Notes: generated by a model not told the origin, from the letters alone. Numbered from the stretch's first letter, positions 1 through 9,461 are shown. The stretch: DNA of 41,656 nt from Clostridia bacterium (GCA_017437005.1 JAFSBZ010000048.1:1-41656); one strand, 5' to 3'. Made by a program: numbers and translations.

Positions 1-297
1 AAGATTTAATTCTTCTGTATTCTTAACCTTTATTACAAAGATTTCTTTGTTTGAAAAATCATTGGTAAAGTGGTTATCCCCAAAATAAAAACCTATATCG
101 TGTTTAAAATAGGGGCAATCTTTACATCTATATAAGTACTCTGCATATTTGTCCCATACTAAATCTTTTAAAAAACCTTGATTTAAAAAATCTTCTGTGC
201 AATTAACGGTTTCTCTATCTTCTGGAGAACAATACAGTTCATAAGTATAAAAAGTTAGAGATTCATTAAATGCAATATCGTAAAACTTGTTTTTCAT
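1..297 (-). CDS. Unknown protein, N-terminal part (runs off the window)
   Basis: An open frame of 99 codons starts at an ATG (complement of 295-297) preceded by an AGGTGAAG ribosome site, and continues without a stop to base 1, so the C-terminus is missing. It opens MKNKFYDIAFNESLTFYTYE and contains a CKDCPYF segment, a possible single CxxC metal-binding or redox pair, in an otherwise aromatic-rich and acidic sequence. No signal peptide or membrane segment is visible. I do not recognise the family and assign no function. The coding call rests on the ribosome site and the unbroken frame. Confidence 0.65.
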   Translation of the reverse strand, partial: MKNKFYDIAFNESLTFYTYELYCSPEDRETVNCTEDFLNQGFLKDLVWDKYAEYLYRCKDCPYFKHDIGFYFGDNHFTNDFSNKEIFVIKVKNTEELNL

Positions 298-414
298 TCT
301 TCACCTCATGAGTAAGAACATTTTTCAAACAAATTATACCACAAATTATTTGCAATTTCAACGTTTCGATAAACATCGTGACTCTTTGTCTTAAACGTAA
401 AATAATCGTTATAT

Positions 415-474
415 CGTAGGGAACGACCTGTGTGTCGTTTCGTTACGGACGGGCACGCAGGCACCGACCCTACG
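415..474. repeat. Intergenic inverted-repeat element (CGTAGGG...CCCTACG)
   Basis: The ends CGTAGGG (415-421) and CCCTACG (468-474) are exact inverted repeats. Inside lies AACGAC-ctgtgt-GTCGTT (422-439) and a GC-rich stretch unlike the surrounding AT-rich DNA. The layout is that of the short non-coding repeats scattered between genes in many Clostridia. No ORF of note is present. Confidence 0.6.
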
Positions 475-480
475 TAAACA

Positions 481-668
481 AATTTATCTGCTTCGTTTAG
501 ATAAATTGCCGCATCGGCATCAGCGAAATAATTGAGCATTTGCTCAATAGCGAAATTATGCTTTGCATAGCTAAATTAAATTCGCCCTTAGCGTGTCTCA
601 GACACATTTAGCGCGGTTAAGCATTTAGCGTGCTACAGGTACATTTAGCTCGCGTTAGCGAATTTAGC
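481..668. repeat. Tandem cluster of short palindromes with iterated ATTTAGC
   Basis: Successive small hairpins: AATTTATCT/AGATAAATT (481-507), ATTGAGCA/TGCTCAAT (531-548), AATTATGC/GCATAGCTAAATT (554-577), GTGTCT/GACAC (593-605) and TCGC/GCGA (650-661). The heptamer ATTTAGC occurs at 606, 623, 643 and 662, about 17-20 bp apart, with one inverted copy GCTAAAT at 570. The 490-bp gap between the first gene and nagB is filled by this block, the neighbouring inverted repeat and the nagB promoter. I see no gene in it. Confidence 0.6.
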
Positions 669-697
669 TTTTTGTTTTACAAAAATAGGAATTTTAT

Positions 698-726
698 TTG
701 ACTTTTGGGTAAGATATAATTATAAT
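698..726 (+). promoter_or_regulatory. Sigma-A type promoter of the nagB operon
   Basis: TTGACT (698-703), 17 bp, TATAAT (721-726), followed about 60 bp later by the nagB ribosome site. Confidence 0.75.
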
Positions 727-729
727 AGA

Positions 730-741
730 TATGATATCATA
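730..741. promoter_or_regulatory. 12-bp palindrome at the nagB transcription start
   Basis: TATGATATCATA is a perfect palindrome sitting 4 bp after the -10 box, where a repressor would block transcription. It does not resemble the NagR/YvoA GntR-family operator, so the binding protein is unknown. The match could also be chance in AT-rich DNA. Confidence 0.3.
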
Positions 742-789
742 GATGTAGTGCGTTTGCATATCATCGACAATTTTTGGGAGGAATTAGTT

Positions 790-1500
790 ATGAATTTCAT
801 CACAGTAAAATCTTATGACGAACTAAGTATTAAAGCCGCTAACATTATTGCTTCACAAATTATTATGAAGCCAAATTGCGTTCTTGGCCTTGCAACCGGT
901 TCTTCACCTGTTGGCACTTATAAAAAGCTTATTGAAAAGTGTGCGGCAGGCGAGCTTGATTTTTCTACCGTTACTTCTGTAAACCTTGATGAATACGTTG
1001 GTCTTAACGGCGACCACGACCAGAGCTACCGTTATTTTATGAACACCAACCTATTTGATCACGTAAATATTGATAAAAACCGTACCGCTGTGCCAAGCGG
1101 TATTTCAGGCGACCTTGAGGCTGAGGGCGCTGCTTACGACAAGCACATTGAAAGCCTTGGCGGTATTGACTTGCAGCTTCTTGGCATTGGTCTTGACGGT
1201 CACATTGGCTTTAACGAACCTGCTGACGTTTTCACAAAAGAGACACACGTTGTTGACCTTCACGAATCAACAATTGAAGCAAACGCAAGATTTTTTGAGT
1301 CTATCGACGACGTTCCCAAAAAAGCAATTACAATGGGTATGGGCGCTATTATGAACGCAAAAAAGGTTCTTTTAGTAGCTAACGGCGCTAACAAAAAAGA
1401 AATTCTTGAAAAAGCATTCTTTGGTCCTATCACCCCACAGGTTCCAGCATCTATTTTACAGCTTCACCCCGACGTTACAGTAATTTATAGTGAAAACTAA
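790..1500 (+). CDS. nagB: Glucosamine-6-phosphate deaminase
   Basis: Converts glucosamine-6-phosphate to fructose-6-phosphate and ammonium in the cytoplasm, the committing step that sends amino sugars into glycolysis. The 236-residue product has the family landmarks GLATGSSPVGTYKKL, LDEYVGL and GIGLDGHIGFNEP (active-site Asp/His loop). Length is near the short Gram-positive NagB enzymes. The ATG at 790 is chosen because GGGAGGA lies just upstream; an in-frame GTG at 748 has no ribosome site. First gene of an operon with the kinase at 1528 and the mutarotase-like gene at 2625, driven by the promoter at 698-726. Confidence 0.95.
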   Translation: MNFITVKSYDELSIKAANIIASQIIMKPNCVLGLATGSSPVGTYKKLIEKCAAGELDFSTVTSVNLDEYVGLNGDHDQSYRYFMNTNLFDHVNIDKNRTAVPSGISGDLEAEGAAYDKHIESLGGIDLQLLGIGLDGHIGFNEPADVFTKETHVVDLHESTIEANARFFESIDDVPKKAITMGMGAIMNAKKVLLVANGANKKEILEKAFFGPITPQVPASILQLHPDVTVIYSEN

Positions 1501-1527
1501 TATTATATAAAAACGAGGTATTTTAAA

Positions 1528-2613
1528 ATGACTGATAGAGAAATTGCAATTCTTGCGGCAAAGCAGTTCAACAGCGACGAAATCACCTATATCGAACCAT
1601 ACGGTAGCGGCCATATCAACTCTACGTGGCTCTCCGTACATAAATCTGCTGACGGCAAAGAGGTTAAAAACCTTATGCAAAAGATTAGCACCGTAGCCTT
1701 TAAAAAGCCTGACGAGCTTATGGAAAACATTGTAGGTGTTACAACATTTTTGCGCGACAAGGTTGATGAAGACGGCACACTTACCGTTATTCCTACCCTT
1801 GACGGAAAAAACTTTTATGTTGACGAGTGGAATAATTACTGGCGCGTTTACAAATTTATTGACAATGCAACAGCATATCAGCAAATTGAAAACGATAACG
1901 ATTTTTACACCTGCGGTTTAGCTTTTGGTGAATTTCAGCAAATGCTTGCCGAATACCCTGCTGAAAAGCTACACGAAACAATCGTTAATTTCCACAACAC
2001 CCCAAGCCGCTTTGCTGACTTTAAAAAGGCATTAGCCGAAGATAAAATGGGCAGAGCAAAGGATGTTCAGCCCGAAATTGACTTTGTGCTTGCACACGAG
2101 TGCAAGGCAGATGCCATTACATCTAAGCTTGAAAGCGGCGAGATTCCTTACCGCGTAACACACAACGATACCAAGCTTAACAACATTCTTATTGATGATG
2201 CAACAGGTAAGGCAAAATGCGTTATCGACCTTGATACCGTAATGCCTGGCGCTGCAGCATACGACTTTGGCGATAGTATTCGTTTTGGCGCGTCAACAGG
2301 TGCCGAGGACGAAACCGACCTTTCAAAAATTTCGGTTGATGTTCATTTGTTTGAAGTGTTTGCAAAGGGTTATCTTTCTACCGCAAACAAGTTCCTCACC
2401 CCCGCTGAAAAAGACAGTCTTGTAACAGGCGCATACCTTATGACACTTGAATGTGGTGTTCGTTTCCTTACCGACTATCTTAACGGTGACGTTTACTTTA
2501 AGATACATAGAGAGCATCACAACCTTGACCGTTGCCGCACACAGTTTAAGCTTGTTGCTGATATGGAAACAAAAGAGGCCGAGCTTCGCGCAATTGTAAA
2601 CTCAATTAAATAA
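1528..2613 (+). CDS. NahK-like N-acetylhexosamine 1-kinase (APH-fold phosphotransferase)
   Basis: A 361-aa aminoglycoside-phosphotransferase-fold kinase. The catalytic loop THNDTKLNNIL and the metal-binding IDLDTVMPG, followed by DFGDSIR, are visible in the second half, and a glycine-containing nucleotide loop (PYGSGHINSTW) is near the N-terminus. The motif set and length match NahK/LnpB proteins, which phosphorylate GlcNAc or GalNAc at C1. Position directly after nagB (27-bp gap) and before a mutarotase supports an amino-sugar role. Family membership is strong; the exact sugar is inferred. A homoserine/choline-kinase-like role is less likely. Confidence 0.8.
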   Translation: MTDREIAILAAKQFNSDEITYIEPYGSGHINSTWLSVHKSADGKEVKNLMQKISTVAFKKPDELMENIVGVTTFLRDKVDEDGTLTVIPTLDGKNFYVDEWNNYWRVYKFIDNATAYQQIENDNDFYTCGLAFGEFQQMLAEYPAEKLHETIVNFHNTPSRFADFKKALAEDKMGRAKDVQPEIDFVLAHECKADAITSKLESGEIPYRVTHNDTKLNNILIDDATGKAKCVIDLDTVMPGAAAYDFGDSIRFGASTGAEDETDLSKISVDVHLFEVFAKGYLSTANKFLTPAEKDSLVTGAYLMTLECGVRFLTDYLNGDVYFKIHREHHNLDRCRTQFKLVADMETKEAELRAIVNSIK

Positions 2614-2624
2614 GGGTAAATTAT

Positions 2625-3473
2625 ATGATTACTATTTCTAACGAATTTGTAACCGCCTCGTTTAGCGAAATCGGCGCAGAGCTTAAAAGTTTTAAGTGTG
2701 ACGGCAAAGAGCATATCTGGTACGGCGACCCTGCTTACTGGACAGGGTCTTCACCCGTATTGTTCCCTATTTGCAGCGGACTTAAAGACAATGAATTTAT
2801 CTACGAAGGCAAAACCTACAGCTTGCAAAAGCACGGTTTTGCGCGCAGAGCAAAGTTTGATGTCGAAAAGGTTGACAGCAATACCGCAACATTTTTGCTA
2901 AGCTCAAATAACTGCCCGCAAGATAATTACCCTTTTAAGTATGAATTTAGAATTACATACACACTTATTGGTAAAAAGCTTAATGTCGAGTATAATATAC
3001 GTAATCTTACCGATGGTGATATGTATTTCTCGGTAGGCGCTCACGAAGCGTACAACTGCCCCGAGGGTATTGAAAATTACGAGATTATCTTTGATAAAAA
3101 AGAAAATCTTGATGCTTACCAGCTTGTAGGTCCATTGCTTTCTGATAAAACTGTAAATTATGGCAGGGATACTGATAAATTACAGCTTGACCAGTCACTT
3201 TTTTCAAATGATTGCTTGATTTTTAAAAATCTAAATTCACGCGGCGTAACGCTTCGTAACAAGACAACCGACCAAAAGATTAAGGTGGACTTTGAAGGCT
3301 TTGAATTTTTGCTTGTTTGGACAGCACCAAACGCGCCATTTATTTGCATAGAGCCTTGGTGCGGTATTACCGACAATATAAATACTAACAAAAACCTTCC
3401 CGAAAAAGAAGGTATCCAAAAGATAGAAAAAGGCGGCGCTTTTTACCGCATACATAGTTTTGAAATAATTTAA
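2625..3473 (+). CDS. Aldose 1-epimerase family protein (LacX/YihR-like)
   Basis: The 282-aa product belongs to the galactose-mutarotase superfamily, which interconverts alpha and beta anomers of sugars. N-terminal ISNEFVTASFSEIGAELKSF, the GSSPVLFPICSGLKD segment, the HGFARRAKF histidine motif and a VGAHEAYNCP segment follow the LacX-like branch. It lies 11 bp after the NahK-like kinase. Supplying the correct anomer to a C1 kinase would fit the operon. No signal peptide, so cytoplasmic. The substrate is not determined by the sequence. Confidence 0.82.
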   Translation: MITISNEFVTASFSEIGAELKSFKCDGKEHIWYGDPAYWTGSSPVLFPICSGLKDNEFIYEGKTYSLQKHGFARRAKFDVEKVDSNTATFLLSSNNCPQDNYPFKYEFRITYTLIGKKLNVEYNIRNLTDGDMYFSVGAHEAYNCPEGIENYEIIFDKKENLDAYQLVGPLLSDKTVNYGRDTDKLQLDQSLFSNDCLIFKNLNSRGVTLRNKTTDQKIKVDFEGFEFLLVWTAPNAPFICIEPWCGITDNINTNKNLPEKEGIQKIEKGGAFYRIHSFEII

Positions 3474-3481
3474 GCAAATAA

Positions 3482-3517
3482 AAAAATCTCTTAACTCGAA
3501 CGAGTTAAGAGATTTTT
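3482..3517. terminator. Bidirectional terminator
   Basis: Stem TCTCTTAACTCG / CGAGTTAAGAGA (3487-3498 and 3501-3512) flanked by A6 on the left and T5 on the right. It can end both the nagB operon and the converging lipoprotein gene. Confidence 0.9.
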
Positions 3518-3527
3518 AATTTTGTAA

Positions 3528-4613
3528 TTAGTATGCCGCTTGTGGATAGGTTATATTTTTAACCTTAAACTGTTTGGTAGAAGATTTATTTACGTCACAG
3601 CTTAACTTTTTGCCGTATTCGGCAATCTCGTCTGTGTAATCATCACCAACTATATCCTTACGAAGTGTGGAATCATATTCTTCAATATAATATGGGTCAG
3701 CCGCTATATCCTTTTTAACAAGAAGTACTAAACCTTCATCGTCTTCAAGAGTTATGAGCTTTACCTCACCAACAGCCATATCCTTTGCGTTATCATAGTA
3801 GTCGGATGCATAGTCGGTTTCTTCAGCACCTAAAACTGTTGCGTGCTGGTCTTGCGGAAGTGTTTCGCCCTCTTCTGCCTCTTCGTGCTTGTGATCTTCC
3901 TCTTCGATGTTGTTATATGCAAGATAAACTTGTTCAAAGGTTTGACTGCCATCTTTAAGCGAAGCCTCATAGCCTGCTAATTGATTCTTCTTTTCTGTAA
4001 TTTGGTCTTCACTCAAACCACTAAAAGAAACCTCAAGCTTGTTAACAAGAACATAATTATCGGTAAGCTGTTTTAAAACCTTGTCTGCGGCAATTTCCTT
4101 TTCGCCGCCCTTGCCGTACAAGAACTCAAAGTACTCGTCTGCGAGATAACTGTCGGTCATATATGCCATAAATGTATCCTTGGCTACGCCGTTTGATTCC
4201 ATAAGTACCGAATAGCCGTATGTGTCCCATAAATACTCGGCGTTGCTATCGGCTAAAGCCTTTGTCTCACTATCAAGCTCTACCTTGTTTTCAGCGCAAA
4301 GAGTTTTTATTGCGGCAAGCTCTACAAGTGTATCAAGAGCAGTCTTTTCTACCCATTCGGTGTAGTCGGTTTTTTCTACCTGATGCTTCCAATACTTGAT
4401 TTCTCCATTTAGCTCATCCTCGGATAAGCCTTCCTCTACCTTGGCGCGAGCCTCGGTATCGGCAAAAACAAGAGCGCAAGCATAGTAGCCAGATGTAAAC
4501 TCAATATCGCCAATCTTTACAGCAATTTCACCTTTTTTGTGACAGCCTGCAAAACAGGTAACCATTAATGCCAAGCATAGCATCAATGCAAAAAATTTCT
4601 TTAAGTTATTCAT
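3528..4613 (-). CDS. Lipoprotein, SurA/PrsA-like foldase candidate
   Basis: A 361-aa exported lipoprotein with an N-terminal signal ending in a lipobox (VTCFAGC). The ribosome site AAGGAG precedes the ATG. The body is highly charged and helical, like the chaperone part of SurA/PrsA proteins. The central stretch around DQHATVLGAEETDYASDYYD and the later VGEVKLITLEDDEGLVLLVKK resemble the core of a parvulin-type domain, although the acidic insert and weak motifs leave rotamase activity uncertain. It follows mfd, the same gene order as prsA-type foldases in other Clostridia. Likely acts outside the membrane in folding of secreted proteins. Confidence 0.65.
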   Translation of the reverse strand: MNNLKKFFALMLCLALMVTCFAGCHKKGEIAVKIGDIEFTSGYYACALVFADTEARAKVEEGLSEDELNGEIKYWKHQVEKTDYTEWVEKTALDTLVELAAIKTLCAENKVELDSETKALADSNAEYLWDTYGYSVLMESNGVAKDTFMAYMTDSYLADEYFEFLYGKGGEKEIAADKVLKQLTDNYVLVNKLEVSFSGLSEDQITEKKNQLAGYEASLKDGSQTFEQVYLAYNNIEEEDHKHEEAEEGETLPQDQHATVLGAEETDYASDYYDNAKDMAVGEVKLITLEDDEGLVLLVKKDIAADPYYIEEYDSTLRKDIVGDDYTDEIAEYGKKLSCDVNKSSTKQFKVKNITYPQAAY

Positions 4614-4692
4614 AACTTTTCTCCTTAAATTTTATATACAAATTATTATATAACAAATCTTTTAAAAAGTCTATACGAAATTGTAAACCTTT

Positions 4693-7600
4693 TTACAAAA
4701 TTTTAGAAAGTCGCGCCACCGCATCTTGTAATTTAAGCCCATTGTTAAGTCTTATTACATATGCAGGCTCACCAATTGCCGATACGCTAAACTGTGATTC
4801 AAATTCTTCGGCAAGCTTTGCGGCTACCTCCATATCAATTTTAACCGTATGAAGCACCGCAGTATTTTGGGTGCTTGTAACCTCGGTAATACCTACGGCA
4901 CTTGCCTTGCTACGCAACAGCGCCACGTGTATAAGACCCATAACCGATTTTGGCGGCTCACCAAAACGGTCGCAAAGCTCATCAATTACATCATCAACAT
5001 CACTTTCATCACGAATGTCGGCAATTCGGCGGTATATACCAAGTCTTGCAGGCAGAGCGCTTATATAATTTTCGGGAATATGCGCCGAAACATTAAGGTC
5101 AATTGTACACACCAAATCCTCGTGTGATTCTATTCCCTTTTCCTCGTTTACGGCATCGGCAAGCAATTTGAGATACATATCGTAACCCACCGCTTCCATA
5201 TTTCCGTGTTGCTCACCGCCCAGTATACTGCCGGCACCACGAATTTCGAGGTCGCGCATAGCAATTTTAAAGCCCGAACCAAATTCGGTAAACTGACGTA
5301 TTGCCTCAAGTCGCTTTGTTGCGGTTTCACTGATTTCGCGATTTCGTTTAAAACAAAAATATGCATATGCACGTCTAGGTGAACGCCCTACACGACCGCG
5401 AAGCTGATGAAGTTGAGACAGCCCCATACGGTCGGCATCTTCAATTATGAGTGTGTTGGCATTAGGAACGTCAACACCCGTTTCAATTATAGTGGTACAA
5501 ACAAGCACATCTATTTCGTGATCAAGCAGTTTTTTCCACACGTCGCTTAATTCGTCCTCGCTCATTTTTCCGTGAGCGATACCAATTTGCGCGTCGGGTA
5601 ATTTTTGCTTTAATTTTGCGGCGCATCGCGTAATAGAGTCAATCCTGTTGTGCAAATAATAGACCTGACCACCGCGACGAAGCTCTTTATTTATAGCGTC
5701 TAACAGCACGCCGTCATTTTGTTCTAAAACATAAGTTTGTACGGGGTGTCGGTCACTGGGTGCTTCATCTATGGTAGACATATCGCGAAGCCCTGACATT
5801 GCCATATTAAGTGTACGAGGAATGGGTGTTGCAGAAAGAGTAAGTATATCCACAAAGGGATATAATTCTTTAAGACGTTCCTTTTGTGCCACGCCAAAGC
5901 GCTGTTCCTCGTCAATAATTACAAGACCTATATTTTTAAATTTAACATCCTTTGAAATAAGTCGGTGAGTACCCACAACCATATCTACTCTGCCCGATTT
6001 TAATCCCTGAATAGTTTTTTGTTGCTCGCTTTTTGAAACAAATCGGTTAAGCAGTTTTACATTAAGCGGAAGCTCACCAAAGCGGCGCACAACGGTGTTA
6101 TAATGTTGCATTGCAAGTATGGTGGTAGGCACCAACAAAGCACACTGCTTGCCCTCGCTAACGCACTTAAATGCGGCGCGAAGCGCAACCTCGGTTTTAC
6201 CAAACCCTACATCACCGCAAAGTAGTCGGTCCATAGGTACGTCACGTTCCATATCGCGCTTAATTTCGTTTATTGAACGTAATTGGTCATCGGTTTCTTC
6301 GTATTCAAATCGACTTTCAAAACCACTTTGTAAATCGCCGTCTTCGGCAAATGCGTGACCCTTTGTTGCCATACGCTTGGCATAAAGAGCGGTTAACTGC
6401 TTTGCCATATCGCGCACTGCCTTTTTAACGCGCGCGCGGGTGCGTTGCCATTCACTACCACCAAGCTTATTAAGTTTAATTCCGCTATCCTCGGCGGCGC
6501 CGATGTACTTAGAAACAAGATCAAGCTGTGTTACGGGAACGTACAGCACGTCGGTTCCTGCGTACTTGATTTTTATATAATCCTTGGTAACACCACTATT
6601 TGTAATACGGTTAATACCGTCAAAAATACCTATGCCGTGAGATGCGTGTACCACGTAATCGCCGTGATTTAGTTCATCAAGCGAATTTATTCGCTTGCCA
6701 TCCTTGTGTCGCTTGTATGTTCGTTTACTGTCGGAGGCAATGTGCCTGTGTGTTATTACGCTTAGCTTAACGCTTGGCAATTCAAAACCGCTTGAAAGCC
6801 CACCTGATAAAACGAACACGCCTCCGCCAAGCGACTGACTGGCATTTTGTATATAAATTGCGTTTATACCCCGATCACAAAGCTCGGCAGTAAGCACACG
6901 GGCGGTTTTTTCCTCACCGGCAAGTATTATAACCGTTCCTTTCATATGTGTTGTATAAGAAATATCCTCACATAGTGTGTTAAGGTCGCCGCTCCACGCG
7001 GTAGAACGTTTAAAATTAAACGAAAGCAAATCTTTAAGCGCAAAGTCATATGACGTGCGAGGAAAGTTTTCAAGAAAAACAGCATTTTGTAGTTTTGATA
7101 AAAATTCTATACTGCTCATACGTAGTTTTGCTGATTTTGGGCATAGCTCTCCGCGTTCGAGCAAGGAGGTTACATCCTCTTTTTCAAGGGCAAACACACT
7201 TTTAAGACGCTCAAATACATTACCGGTTTCACAGCTTACCAAAAGCCCGTCTTGCAAGTAATCAAAAATTGTACCCTGTTTTTCATATAAAAAAGGAATA
7301 TATAAATCAGATGACACCGTCAATCCGTTTTTAAGCCTGTCAATATCCTTTGTAATAAAATCTTTTTGCAAATCGGTTAGTTTTTTATTTTTGTTTATAT
7401 AGCTTTCAAGGTCCTGGGCAAGAGCTTTGGCATTAAAGGGCAGTTCATTTGCGGGAAAAATTTTTATACCGTCTATTGTATCGGCTCGGCGCTGACTTTC
7501 AATATCAAAGTATGATATATTATCAATTTTGTCTCCCCAAAATTCAATTCTTACAGGGTTATCGCTACCCGTTGCAAAAACATCCACTATACCGCCGCGC

Positions 7601-8121
7601 GCGGCAAATTGACCTATACCCTCGCAAAGCTCTGAACGTACATATCCCGCGTTTACAAGTCGGGTGCAAAGCTCGCCCATATCCACTGTATCACCGGTGC
7701 CGATATTAATAATATTTTTTGTTAAAATCTCGGGCGATACAGTGTACTGAACGGCCGAATCCACAGGTATTAACACCACGTCAAAAGCCCTATCAAGAAC
7801 TCTTGATAGGGTGTCAACACGCTTGTGTTCATATTCTTTTGAGTAGCCGGTCATACGCGTAAGATTATAGTCTCTGCCATGCAAAATCAGCGAATTTACG
7901 CCAAGCGAATTAAGGTCACCTTGCATCGATACAGCCGCAGGTTCGTCAGAAACAAGCACAAAAAGCTTTTTATCCGTATGATTTGAAAGTGCGGATATAA
8001 TAATCGCCTTATGAACCTCCGACAAACCGCTCGCCGCTATAGGCAGGTCGCCTTTTTGCACATCTTTGAGTAAGCGCGTATAATCAGGCTCGGTTTTAAG
8101 TATATCAAATAAACATTTCAT
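4693..8121 (-). CDS. mfd: Transcription-repair coupling factor
   Basis: An ATP-driven translocase that removes RNA polymerase stalled at DNA lesions and recruits UvrA. The 1142-aa length is normal. In order: UvrB-like N-terminal modules, the CarD-like RNA-polymerase-interacting segment (LNHGDYVVHASHGIGIFDGI), Walker A CGDVGFGKTEVA near residue 630, the DEEQ box IIDEEQRFGV, TLSATPIPRTL, helicase motif VI HQLRGRVGRSPRRAY, and a C-terminal UvrA-binding region. The gene starts 6 bp after pth and has no obvious ribosome site, suggesting translational coupling. Confidence 0.97.
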   Translation of the reverse strand: MKCLFDILKTEPDYTRLLKDVQKGDLPIAASGLSEVHKAIIISALSNHTDKKLFVLVSDEPAAVSMQGDLNSLGVNSLILHGRDYNLTRMTGYSKEYEHKRVDTLSRVLDRAFDVVLIPVDSAVQYTVSPEILTKNIINIGTGDTVDMGELCTRLVNAGYVRSELCEGIGQFAARGGIVDVFATGSDNPVRIEFWGDKIDNISYFDIESQRRADTIDGIKIFPANELPFNAKALAQDLESYINKNKKLTDLQKDFITKDIDRLKNGLTVSSDLYIPFLYEKQGTIFDYLQDGLLVSCETGNVFERLKSVFALEKEDVTSLLERGELCPKSAKLRMSSIEFLSKLQNAVFLENFPRTSYDFALKDLLSFNFKRSTAWSGDLNTLCEDISYTTHMKGTVIILAGEEKTARVLTAELCDRGINAIYIQNASQSLGGGVFVLSGGLSSGFELPSVKLSVITHRHIASDSKRTYKRHKDGKRINSLDELNHGDYVVHASHGIGIFDGINRITNSGVTKDYIKIKYAGTDVLYVPVTQLDLVSKYIGAAEDSGIKLNKLGGSEWQRTRARVKKAVRDMAKQLTALYAKRMATKGHAFAEDGDLQSGFESRFEYEETDDQLRSINEIKRDMERDVPMDRLLCGDVGFGKTEVALRAAFKCVSEGKQCALLVPTTILAMQHYNTVVRRFGELPLNVKLLNRFVSKSEQQKTIQGLKSGRVDMVVGTHRLISKDVKFKNIGLVIIDEEQRFGVAQKERLKELYPFVDILTLSATPIPRTLNMAMSGLRDMSTIDEAPSDRHPVQTYVLEQNDGVLLDAINKELRRGGQVYYLHNRIDSITRCAAKLKQKLPDAQIGIAHGKMSEDELSDVWKKLLDHEIDVLVCTTIIETGVDVPNANTLIIEDADRMGLSQLHQLRGRVGRSPRRAYAYFCFKRNREISETATKRLEAIRQFTEFGSGFKIAMRDLEIRGAGSILGGEQHGNMEAVGYDMYLKLLADAVNEEKGIESHEDLVCTIDLNVSAHIPENYISALPARLGIYRRIADIRDESDVDDVIDELCDRFGEPPKSVMGLIHVALLRSKASAVGITEVTSTQNTAVLHTVKIDMEVAAKLAEEFESQFSVSAIGEPAYVIRLNNGLKLQDAVARLSKIL

Positions 8122-8127
8122 ATTAAT

Positions 8128-8724
8128 TTACTTGCTGTATTTGTTCATAGCCGAATCTATTCCTCGGGCTATAATCTCTTCAACAGCCTTTACTGCGTTA
8201 ATGCAGGCAGCTTTAAAATCGTTTTCCTGTTCTGACGGTATTTTACCAAGCACCCAATCCTTCATATCGTAATCAGGATGCGGTTTTGCGCCAACGCCGA
8301 TTTTTATACGAGGTATTTCTTCGGTACCAAGCATCTGTATTATATTTGCAAGCCCTTTTTGACCGCCTGCGCTTCCCTTACGTCGAATACGAATTTTGCC
8401 CACATCAAGCGATACGTCATCGTGCATTATAATAATCTTGTCAACAGGAATTTTATAAAATGCCGACAGCTTTTGTACGGCTGTGCCCGACAAATTCATA
8501 TAGGTCTGCGGTTTTACAACAAGCACACGCGCGCCCGCAATTGTGCCGTCGCCATAAAGAGCATCAAATTTGGATTTTGAAACACTTATATTAAATTTAT
8601 CCGATAACATATCTGCGGCTACAAAGCCTGCATTGTGGCGGGTGTTTTCATACTCGCGACCGGGGTTCCCAAGCCCCGCAACAAGATAATCAAAAGTGCC
8701 GCCCTTGTCTTTTTTTAAAAACAT
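8128..8724 (-). CDS. pth: Peptidyl-tRNA hydrolase
   Basis: Frees tRNA from peptidyl-tRNAs that drop off the ribosome. The 198-aa product has [18 protein letters not shown] with the catalytic His, PQTYMNLSG with the conserved Asn, and [20 protein letters not shown] with the catalytic Asp. The ATG at 8724 is preferred: GGTGA lies at the right distance, while upstream GTG/TTG codons have no such site. The first residues (MFLKKDKGG) are an unusual short extension before the core. First gene of the pth-mfd-lipoprotein operon. Confidence 0.95.
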   Translation of the reverse strand: MFLKKDKGGTFDYLVAGLGNPGREYENTRHNAGFVAADMLSDKFNISVSKSKFDALYGDGTIAGARVLVVKPQTYMNLSGTAVQKLSAFYKIPVDKIIIMHDDVSLDVGKIRIRRKGSAGGQKGLANIIQMLGTEEIPRIKIGVGAKPHPDYDMKDWVLGKIPSEQENDFKAACINAVKAVEEIIARGIDSAMNKYSK

Positions 8725-8741
8725 TTTTATCACCAAAGGTT

Positions 8742-8770
8742 ATATTAACACAATGTTTACCTTTATTCAA
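8742..8770 (-). promoter_or_regulatory. Promoter of the pth-mfd operon
   Basis: Reading the minus strand: TTGAAT (8770-8765), 17 bp, TAATAT (8747-8742). It lies back to back with the rubrerythrin promoter, 10 bp away. Confidence 0.5.
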
Positions 8771-8780
8771 GAAAATATAC

Positions 8781-8809
8781 TTGATAATTTTAAAAATTCG
8801 TTATATACT
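8781..8809 (+). promoter_or_regulatory. Promoter of the rubrerythrin gene
   Basis: TTGATA (8781-8786), 17 bp, TATACT (8804-8809), about 30 bp before the rubrerythrin start codon. I see no clear PerR or Fur box. Confidence 0.65.
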
Positions 8810-8840
8810 AATCTTAAGAAATAAAAGGAGGTTTTTACCA

Positions 8841-9389
8841 ATGGGCGTAAAGGCAAACAAATACTCAGGCACACAAACCGAAAAAAATTTGATGGAAGCA
8901 TTTAGCGGTGAATCGCAGGCTCGCAACAAATACACCTACTTTGCATCAAAGGCAAAAAAAGAAGGCTTTGAACAAATAGCTGCACTTTTCCAAAAAACCG
9001 CTGATAATGAAAAAGAACACGCAAAAATGTGGTTTAAGGAACTAAACGGTCTTAGTGACACAGCAGAAAATCTGCTTAACGCCGCCGAAGGCGAAAACTA
9101 TGAATGGACCGATATGTACGCAGGCTTTGCCGAAACAGCCGACAAGGAAGGTTTTCCGGAGTTGGCCGCAAAATTTAGAATGGTTGCCGCTATTGAAAAG
9201 CACCACGAAGAACGTTATCGTGCGCTTCTTAACAACGTTGAAACCGCTCAAGTGTTTGAGCGCAGCGAGGTTAAGGTTTGGGAATGCCGCAACTGCGGTC
9301 ACATTGTAGTAGGCACCAAAGCTCCCGAAATGTGCCCCGTATGTGCACATCCTAAGGCATACTTTGAAATCCACGCAGAGAATTATTAA
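8841..9389 (+). CDS. rbr: Rubrerythrin
   Basis: A di-iron peroxidase that reduces hydrogen peroxide in anaerobes. The 182-aa protein has a ferritin-like four-helix domain with iron ligands in the GESQAR helix, EKEHAKMW and [12 protein letters not shown]-terminal rubredoxin domain follows with the two cysteine pairs CRNC and CPVC. The ATG at 8841 is chosen for the AAAGGAGG site; a longer frame from 8781 begins inside the promoter. Monocistronic, with its own promoter and terminator. Confidence 0.96.
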   Translation: MGVKANKYSGTQTEKNLMEAFSGESQARNKYTYFASKAKKEGFEQIAALFQKTADNEKEHAKMWFKELNGLSDTAENLLNAAEGENYEWTDMYAGFAETADKEGFPELAAKFRMVAAIEKHHEERYRALLNNVETAQVFERSEVKVWECRNCGHIVVGTKAPEMCPVCAHPKAYFEIHAENY

Positions 9390-9429
9390 GTCTCATTAGA
9401 AAACTTAATAACACTAAAGTCTACTCTAA

Positions 9430-9461
9430 AACATCCCCGCCGATTTATCGGTAGGGATGTT
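9430..9461 (+). terminator. Terminator after rubrerythrin
   Basis: Stem AACATCCC (9430-9437) with GGGATGTT (9454-9461), inner CCGA/TCGG, followed by a T-rich tract. The right arm overlaps the last codon of the converging GerAB-like gene. Confidence 0.7.

Noticed and set aside
306-539. 77-codon frame in the repeat block before nagB
   Set aside because: It crosses the inverted repeat and palindromes and has no ribosome site; more likely non-coding.
1456-1884. 142-codon frame opposite the NahK-like kinase
   Set aside because: Antisense to a clear kinase gene with no signals of its own.
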